Below, piece after piece: positions 5,057 to 9,235 of a stretch of 9,235 nt of DNA (position 1 is its first letter; each line of letters opens with the position of its first letter). The stretch covers positions 1 through 9,235 of the forward strand of contig CAJWZG010000107.1 of NCBI GenBank assembly GCA_913049565.1. The letters run 5' to 3'. The DNA is from an uncultured Gammaproteobacteria bacterium. Lineage in GTDB: Bacteria > Pseudomonadota > Gammaproteobacteria > Pseudomonadales > Azotimanducaceae_A. The translations under genes and the position numbers were made by a program. The notes under the pieces are model-generated. The model was not told the origin of the DNA, searched no databases, and saw nothing but the letters and a program-made list of their open reading frames with translations.

Positions 5057-7373
5057 GCAAACAAATGATCAATTGCTCCAGCCACCAGAGCCCGAAAAGG
5101 CGGGCATTACCCGGCGCGGATTTATGATTGGGTCTGTGGGTACCGGTGTCACCATGGCATTTGTGCCGATGGCCCTGTTTGGTGGATGCGCCCAAGAGGT
5201 GCTTAACACGATGCCTTTCCAGCCGACGATTTGGTACAGCATTGAGTCTAGTGGGGCCATAAGCGTCAAAGTGACGAAAGCCGAAATGGGCCAGCATATA
5301 GGCACTGCGCTGGCGCGAATTGTAGCAGAGGAATTAGAGGCAAACTGGGCCGATGTATCTGTTGATCATGTAGACACAGACCCCAAATTTGGTCTTTACC
5401 TGACTGGTGGTAGTTTGTCGGTATGGTCGAGTTTTGACGCCCTGAGTCGAGCTGGAGCTGCTGGGCGTGTTGCGCTAATTGCCGAAGGGGCCAAACTCAT
5501 GGGTTTGCGTCCAGAACAATGCATCGCTCGGAATTCTATGGTGCGCTGCGCCAACGGTGAGATCTCATATGCAGAAATCGTCCAGCGGGGTAACTTAAAT
5601 CTCACTTTTGATGATGCGCAGCTGGCAAATTTGCCGCTCAAGCCCGCTAGCCAAAGGATCTTGTTGGGTAAGGATGTTGCCGCTGGTGACATTCCCCAGA
5701 AGACCAACGGATCTGCGGTCTACGGTATTGATGCAGCATTCGAAGGCATGGTGTATGCCAAACCCGCGCTGCCCCCCACGCGCTATGGCGCCAAAATTTT
5801 ATCGGTTGATGATAGTGCCGCCAAAGATGTTGAGGGGTATCTGCAGACTCTGGTGCTGGATGACCCCTCGAACACCCTGCAAGGTTGGGGCTTGGTGGTT
5901 GCCGAATCATTCCATGCTGCTAAGCGCGCTGCGCAAAAGATTAAGATTGAGTGGCAAGCCGGACCAACAGCTTTAGTTTCCGAAGCAGACTTGCTGGCTC
6001 GAGGTGAAGAGTTAATCGATTCAGGTGAAGGCGCACTATACGTCGATGCTCAAGGCCTAGACGAAGCGTTCGCCTCGGCGGAGCAGGTAATCGAAGCTCA
6101 GTATACCACCAGTACAGCACTGCATTTTCAGCTAGAACCCGTTAACGCCATCGGATTGAAAAGAGACGGCATTTGGGAATTACACTCTGGCAATCAGTTT
6201 CAATCTCTCACACTCCCTGTCTACGCTAAGGCCTTAGGCGTAAGCGAAGACCAAGTTCTGATGAATACTTATCTACTTGGCGGTGGCTTTGGGCGCCGGT
6301 TGTTCGGTGACTACGGTATTCCTGCCCTGCTTGGCGCGAAGGCTTTGAATCGCCCAGTGAAGGTGGTGTTTACGCGCGAGGACGATTCTCTCTTTGATTC
6401 ACCGCGGTCCCCCTCTTTGCAGAAGTTAAGCCTCGCCTTTGACCAAGACAAAAAAGTAGTTGGGATGAAGCATGCAGCGGCGGCTGGCTGGCCAACGGCG
6501 GCTCACAATGATCCGCTGTCGCAAAGTTTCATGGGCAAAGACGCCAACGGGCAAAGTTTTGACCCATTTTCTATCAACGGCGCTGATCATTGGTACGAGG
6601 TCGGCGCACATCAGGTTCGTGCCGTGCTAAATGATCTTGCACAGCGCACTTTCTTACCTGGCTGGCTGCGCTCGGTAGCGCCTGGCTGGACGAATTGGGC
6701 CTCTGAAAGTTTTATGGACGAGGCGGCTCATCAGGTTGGCTCTGACCCCCTAGCCTTCCGTCAAAAACTGCTCACAGCGCAAGGACACAACGCCGGTACT
6801 GCACCCAACTCGGTTGGTGGCGCCAAGCGCATGGCACGAGTGCTTGCGCGGGCCGCAGAAAAAGCAGGCTGGGGAAAGGCTCTGCCCCAGGGACAAGGCA
6901 TGGGTATTGCTTGCACCTTTGGGCAAGAGCGTGCGATGCCAACCTGGACTGCCTGTGTAGCCCAAGTTGCTGTGGATCCAGAAAACGGCGTTGTGAAGTT
7001 GAATAAACTGACGATCGTTATTGATGCGTGCAGCATAGTGCATCCCGATGGAGCCTTGGCACAGACTGAGGGCGCGGCGCTGTGGGGTGCGAGTCTAGCC
7101 CTGCATGAGGGCACTGAGTTTGTAGATGGTCAGGTTAAAGACACCAATCTCGCGGGCTATCGGCCAATGCGCATGAGTGATGTGCCTGAGCTGGATATTG
7201 AGTTTATCGAGAGCGATGAACAGCCGGTCGGTCTGGGCGAGCCAGCTACTACGGTAGTGGCTCCAGCAATCGGCAACGCTATATTCGCAGCTACAGGGGC
7301 GCGGGTGCGGCACTTACCGATTCGACCGGAAGCTGTAAAAAATGCAATTAGCGATGCTGGTTCGATGTCTTAG
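5049..7373 (+). CDS. iorB: Molybdopterin-binding catalytic subunit, IorB-like, Tat-exported
   Basis: The 774-residue catalytic subunit resembles isoquinoline 1-oxidoreductase beta and related periplasmic aldehyde or N-heterocycle oxidoreductases, which hydroxylate a substrate using water and the molybdenum cofactor. A twin-arginine motif, TRRGFMIG (21-28), follows a long acidic n-region and precedes a hydrophobic stretch ending near Gly-Gly-Cys47. An a/b hammerhead segment is seen around GSAVYGID, then EPVN, the cofactor loop GGGFGRR (411-417), and near the C-terminus GLGEP with the catalytic Glu731. The ATG at 5049 is preferred over the in-frame ATG at 5028 because GGGAGG (5037-5042) lies 6 bases before it; it overlaps the iorA stop as ATGTCTGA. 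No FAD subunit, cytochrome c or XdhC-type maturation gene lies next to it, so the electron acceptor is unknown. It is the last gene of the operon. The family is certain; isoquinoline as substrate is not. Confidence 0.92.
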   Translation: MSEQTNDQLLQPPEPEKAGITRRGFMIGSVGTGVTMAFVPMALFGGCAQEVLNTMPFQPTIWYSIESSGAISVKVTKAEMGQHIGTALARIVAEELEANWADVSVDHVDTDPKFGLYLTGGSLSVWSSFDALSRAGAAGRVALIAEGAKLMGLRPEQCIARNSMVRCANGEISYAEIVQRGNLNLTFDDAQLANLPLKPASQRILLGKDVAAGDIPQKTNGSAVYGIDAAFEGMVYAKPALPPTRYGAKILSVDDSAAKDVEGYLQTLVLDDPSNTLQGWGLVVAESFHAAKRAAQKIKIEWQAGPTALVSEADLLARGEELIDSGEGALYVDAQGLDEAFASAEQVIEAQYTTSTALHFQLEPVNAIGLKRDGIWELHSGNQFQSLTLPVYAKALGVSEDQVLMNTYLLGGGFGRRLFGDYGIPALLGAKALNRPVKVVFTREDDSLFDSPRSPSLQKLSLAFDQDKKVVGMKHAAAAGWPTAAHNDPLSQSFMGKDANGQSFDPFSINGADHWYEVGAHQVRAVLNDLAQRTFLPGWLRSVAPGWTNWASESFMDEAAHQVGSDPLAFRQKLLTAQGHNAGTAPNSVGGAKRMARVLARAAEKAGWGKALPQGQGMGIACTFGQERAMPTWTACVAQVAVDPENGVVKLNKLTIVIDACSIVHPDGALAQTEGAALWGASLALHEGTEFVDGQVKDTNLAGYRPMRMSDVPELDIEFIESDEQPVGLGEPATTVVAPAIGNAIFAATGARVRHLPIRPEAVKNAISDAGSMS

Positions 7374-7383
7374 ACTTAGGTGA

Positions 7384-7440
7384 GGGCTGGGCAGCAGAAG
7401 CTAGAAGACGAAAAAAACTGCCGCACGAGCCCTTTTCTTT
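7384..7440. terminator. Candidate bidirectional terminator between convergent operons
   Basis: On the plus strand, GGGCT (7384-7388) pairs with AGCCC (7428-7432) and, inside it, GGCAG (7390-7394) with CTGCC (7418-7422); TTTTCTTT follows (7433-7440). On the minus strand, CCGCA/TGCGG (complement of 7440-7444 and 7421-7425) forms a 5-bp stem followed after three bases by seven T (complement of 7411-7417). The loops are large and the stems short, so strength is uncertain, but the layout fits the ends of iorB and the crotonase gene. Confidence 0.4.
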
Positions 7441-7445
7441 GCGGA

Positions 7446-8186
7446 TTATTTGCCGCTAAATTGAGGGGTTCGTTTTTCCCCAAAGGCTTTGCGTCCCTCG
7501 GCCCCGTCCGCACTAAACTTGACGCCCAACAGTTGGTCACGGGAGATAGCGCCAGCTTCTGCAGGGCTTTTGTTGAGGGTTGCTAAACTGAATTCTTTAA
7601 GCCCTTGAACCACTAGTGGCGCAGACTCCGCCAAAATTTTGGCCCAGGCTTGCGCGTGAGCCTCCTCCTCGCCAGTGGCAACCACCTTATTCACCATGCC
7701 TGCTGCGAGCGCTCGATTGGCGTCGAAGGTTTCTCCAAGCAGCATAAATTCCATAGCAACCTTGTGGGGTATCCGAGCTACCGCGCTAGCAATCAAGCCT
7801 CCGGTGAAGCCTAGCTGGGCTTCAGGATATTTGAATCGCGTGTCTTCGGCGGCTACCACAAGATCGCACATTTGCACGATCACGTACGAGCCCCCAATGC
7901 ACCATCCCTTTACCGCAGCGATAACCGGTTTGGTTGTCAGAGCTCCAATGCTGGGTACGCCTTGCCACATTTCCTTTGGTGTGTCTTTCACATCGGCGCC
8001 TACCGAGAAAGCTTTCTCGCCGGAGGCAGCGAGTACCGCTACCCTATCTTCGCTGGACTCCAATCGCCGCCAAGCTGCCTGCAGGCCGAGGATCACCTCT
8101 TCGTTTAGCGCGTTCATGCGATCGGCTCGATTGATGGTAATCGTGGCAACCCGATCCTTCGAGTTGTAGTTGACAAGTTCGCTCAT
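7446..8186 (-). CDS. Enoyl-CoA hydratase/isomerase (crotonase) superfamily protein with altered active site
   Basis: A 246-residue crotonase-fold protein acting on an acyl-CoA thioester in the cytoplasm. The N-terminal segment DRVATITINRADRMNAL is typical, the first oxyanion-hole motif is KAFSVGADVKD (59-68), and the second is the Gly98-Gly99 turn in WCIGGSYVIVQMCDL. Aligning this with rat enoyl-CoA hydratase (GGGCELAMMCDI), the first catalytic glutamate (Glu144 there) is Val102 here, while the second (Glu164) is kept as Glu122 in KYPEAQLGF. So simple hydration is doubtful, and an isomerase, hydrolase, decarboxylase or other crotonase reaction is possible. The loop between residues 66 and 86 is shorter than usual. 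The ATG at 8186 is chosen, with GGGA eight bases upstream; the TTG at 8192 has no room for a ribosome binding site. It starts 2 bases after the metallo-hydrolase stop, so the two are translationally coupled. Confidence 0.88.
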   Translation of the reverse strand: MSELVNYNSKDRVATITINRADRMNALNEEVILGLQAAWRRLESSEDRVAVLAASGEKAFSVGADVKDTPKEMWQGVPSIGALTTKPVIAAVKGWCIGGSYVIVQMCDLVVAAEDTRFKYPEAQLGFTGGLIASAVARIPHKVAMEFMLLGETFDANRALAAGMVNKVVATGEEEAHAQAWAKILAESAPLVVQGLKEFSLATLNKSPAEAGAISRDQLLGVKFSADGAEGRKAFGEKRTPQFSGK

Positions 8187-8188
8187 AT

Positions 8189-8887
8189 TCAATGTCCCAT
8201 GATTGACGACCAGGTATCTAAGTCGTCGATGCGCAAGTACAGGTTGCTCTTTTTGGTTTCGCCCATTGTGGCGTTCGGTACATGGCCGTAGTTATGTCCG
8301 GGCAGTAGCAGCGTGTCATCCGGCAGGCTACAGAGTTTGCACATGCTGTGGTACATGTCTTCGGAATTCGAGCCCGGTAAATCCACTCGGCCGCAGCCGT
8401 TGATGAAGAGAGTGTCGCCACTGATGAGCGTGTTCTTTACTTTGAAACATTGACTGCCGGGGGTATGGCCGGGGGTATGCAAGAACTCTATTTCGATGTT
8501 GCCGACACGCAAGGTATCGCCAGACTCCACGCGGGCAATATCCGATTCGGACACCTCGGTGACTTTTTTGATGCCGTCGGCTTCTAAATTGTGGGCATAG
8601 AGTTTCACCGGGTTGGTTTCCAGTAACTTTGCGTATCCCTCGACCTTGTTGCCGCTGAAGGAGCCGCCAACGTGGTCGGGATGATAGTGCGTAGCCAATG
8701 CCGCGGTCAGTTTGTAGTCCTTTTCATTGATGTGGTTGACCAGCGAGTCGATGTCCCACGCAGGGTCAACCAAGACGACCTCGCGGGTACTGCGGCAGCC
8801 GATCAAGTAGGTGTAATTTTGCATCGGCCCAATCTCGATTTGCTCAATAATTAAATCCGATGGCTCTTCCCACGCTGCGTCGCTCAT
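8189..8887 (-). CDS. Metallo-beta-lactamase-fold hydrolase, glyoxalase II / ETHE1-like
   Basis: A 232-residue metallo-beta-lactamase-fold enzyme of the hydroxyacylglutathione hydrolase branch. The metal site is complete: THYHPDH (66-72, giving His67, His69, Asp71 and His72), His141 in HTPGHTPGS, Asp158 in SGDTLF and His198 in LPGHNYG. The segment INGCGRVDLPGS (162-173) resembles both glyoxalase II-like proteins and the GCGRTD block of the ETHE1 persulfide dioxygenases, so thioester hydrolysis (for example S-lactoylglutathione or an acyl thioester) and sulfur oxidation are both possible. No signal peptide is present. The ATG at 8887 has GAGAG seven bases upstream. It is the first gene of a two-gene operon with the crotonase protein, which favours an acyl-thioester role. 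The fold assignment is firm; the reaction is not. Confidence 0.9.
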   Translation of the reverse strand: MSDAAWEEPSDLIIEQIEIGPMQNYTYLIGCRSTREVVLVDPAWDIDSLVNHINEKDYKLTAALATHYHPDHVGGSFSGNKVEGYAKLLETNPVKLYAHNLEADGIKKVTEVSESDIARVESGDTLRVGNIEIEFLHTPGHTPGSQCFKVKNTLISGDTLFINGCGRVDLPGSNSEDMYHSMCKLCSLPDDTLLLPGHNYGHVPNATMGETKKSNLYLRIDDLDTWSSIMGH

Positions 8888-8906
8888 ACCTTGACTCTCT
8901 TATCGG

Positions 8907-8922
8907 TTGACAAATTTGTGAA
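8907..8922. promoter_or_regulatory. Palindromic candidate operator upstream of the MBL gene
   Basis: TTGACAAATTTGTGAA is a 16-base inverted repeat, symmetrical except for one pair (8909/8920), with a perfect 10-base core ACAAATTTGT (8910-8919). It lies 20 bases before the MBL start codon, between the candidate -10 and the ribosome binding site, a position suited to repression. On the plus strand TTGACA is also a perfect -35 box, but no good -10 follows at 16-18 bases. Confidence 0.4.
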
Positions 8923-8928
8923 CAGCCA

Positions 8929-8985
8929 GACATTAAAGAAATTCCCGAACGAGTAAAAGTTAGATGGCATCGACATTGTGGAAAT
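8929..8985. repeat. Imperfect direct repeat GACATT-N3-GAAAT, two copies 43 bp apart
   Basis: Copies at 8929-8942 and 8972-8985 share GACATT and GAAAT separated by three variable bases (11 of 14 identical). The 43-base centre distance is close to four helical turns, placing both on the same DNA face. The first copy overlaps the candidate -10 of the MBL operon. Direct repeats of this kind are the usual site type for AraC-family regulators, one of which seems to begin at 9048. Confidence 0.35.
8930..8957 (-). promoter_or_regulatory. Candidate promoter for the MBL-crotonase operon
   Basis: Read on the minus strand, TTTACT (8957-8952) is followed after 16 bases by TAATGT (8935-8930). Each box matches consensus in about 4 of 6 positions. 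Transcription would begin near 8923, so the palindrome at 8907-8922 would sit at the very start of the transcript. Confidence 0.3.
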
Positions 8986-9047
8986 GAAATGCGGGCGATG
9001 CAGAATCCTTGGCGACCCGTTAAGGCGTCATTGGCTATAGTGAGTAG

Positions 9048-9235
9048 ATGAATACCCACGCATTGAGAGCATCGACGTTTGACGATCGGCTTGCTGCCAA
9101 GCTGATAGATGCTTTGCTGACCCAAACCCAGCTCGCTGTAGTAGATGTTGCGGCACATGCAGGTTTGGCCACGACGGGTGGGCTTCAGGCAGAAACGCGT
9201 CGTCTGTTTGGGTGCTCGCCGACCCAGTTGCGAAG
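9048..9235 (+). CDS. Start of a protein with N-terminal AraC-like helix-turn-helix, cut by window edge
   Basis: Sixty-two codons are visible before the window ends. Residues 29-62 fit the first helix-turn-helix of AraC/XylS-type DNA-binding domains: VVDVAAHAGL, then LQAETRRLFGCSPTQLR, which lines up with the common LQRRFRRALGMSP pattern, though the recognition helix is unusual (Ala, Glu and Thr where Arg, Arg and Phe are common). An AraC-like domain at the extreme N-terminus occurs in Rob-like regulators, in Ada/AlkA-type repair proteins that lack the zinc domain, and in some regulators with a C-terminal effector domain; I cannot choose. An in-frame TAG immediately precedes the ATG, so it cannot start earlier. 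No clear Shine-Dalgarno is seen; TATAGT at 9036-9041 could be a -10 for a nearly leaderless message. It is divergent from the MBL-crotonase operon and could be its regulator. Confidence 0.5.
   Translation, partial: MNTHALRASTFDDRLAAKLIDALLTQTQLAVVDVAAHAGLATTGGLQAETRRLFGCSPTQLR

Noticed and set aside
5608..5976. 122-codon plus-strand frame inside iorB
   Set aside because: It is an out-of-frame shadow of the conserved molybdopterin subunit.
7675..8169. 164-codon open frame on the plus strand
   Set aside because: It lies antisense within the crotonase gene, whose translation carries family motifs; the plus-strand translation matches nothing I recognise.
8187..8192. TTG start two codons upstream of the crotonase ATG
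   Set aside because: The only Shine-Dalgarno-like GGGA is two bases from TTG but eight from the ATG at 8186.
9067..9076. Repeat of GCATCGAC at 8967-8974 and 9069-9076
   Set aside because: Only eight bases, one copy inside coding sequence, with no further symmetry; likely chance.

Overview
The window looks like an ordinary chromosomal stretch of a Proteobacterium. A marine-type gammaproteobacterium is my best guess, judged only from protein flavour (an Mdh of the beta/gamma/xanthomonad kind, a periplasmic IorAB-type molybdenum hydroxylase, an EHN-type epoxide hydrolase) and a base composition a little above half G+C. I see no insertion sequences, phage genes, CRISPR arrays, tRNA or rRNA.

Layout. 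At the left edge, on the minus strand, lies the N-terminal third of glutamate synthase large subunit (gltB, start 1364, running off the window). A 361-base divergent region separates it from a plus-strand Nudix hydrolase gene (1726-2196). That region holds a candidate promoter, two perfect stem-loops and a 36-codon reading frame that abuts the Nudix start in the same frame. After a likely intrinsic terminator comes malate dehydrogenase (mdh, 2303-3277).

Next is a three-gene plus-strand operon (3373-7373): an epoxide hydrolase, then the [2Fe-2S] subunit and the Tat-exported molybdopterin subunit of an isoquinoline 1-oxidoreductase/aldehyde-dehydrogenase-type enzyme. The last two genes overlap by 8 bases. 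The iorA-like gene has its Shine-Dalgarno sequence in the loop of a perfect 8-bp hairpin that ends at the GTG start codon. The operon ends in a shared, apparently bidirectional terminator facing a convergent two-gene minus-strand operon.

That operon (transcribed 8887 to 7446) encodes a glyoxalase-II/ETHE1-like metallo-beta-lactamase-fold hydrolase followed, 2 bases later, by a crotonase-superfamily protein that lacks one of the two classical catalytic glutamates. Upstream and divergent is the beginning of a gene with an AraC-like helix-turn-helix right at its N-terminus (9048 to window end). The gap between them carries a near-perfect 16-bp palindrome and a 14-bp imperfect direct repeat 43 bp apart, both candidate operators.

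How they fit together: GltB (ammonia assimilation) and Mdh (TCA cycle) are core metabolism. The epoxide hydrolase-IorAB operon looks like an oxidative catabolic or detoxifying unit for an unidentified substrate. The MBL-crotonase pair looks like a small acyl-CoA or thioester-related unit that may be controlled by the divergent regulator. I find no clear sign of a wholly new system. The most worthwhile leads are the hairpin-presented ribosome binding site of iorA, the epoxide hydrolase-IorAB coupling, the altered crotonase active site, and the structured leaders.
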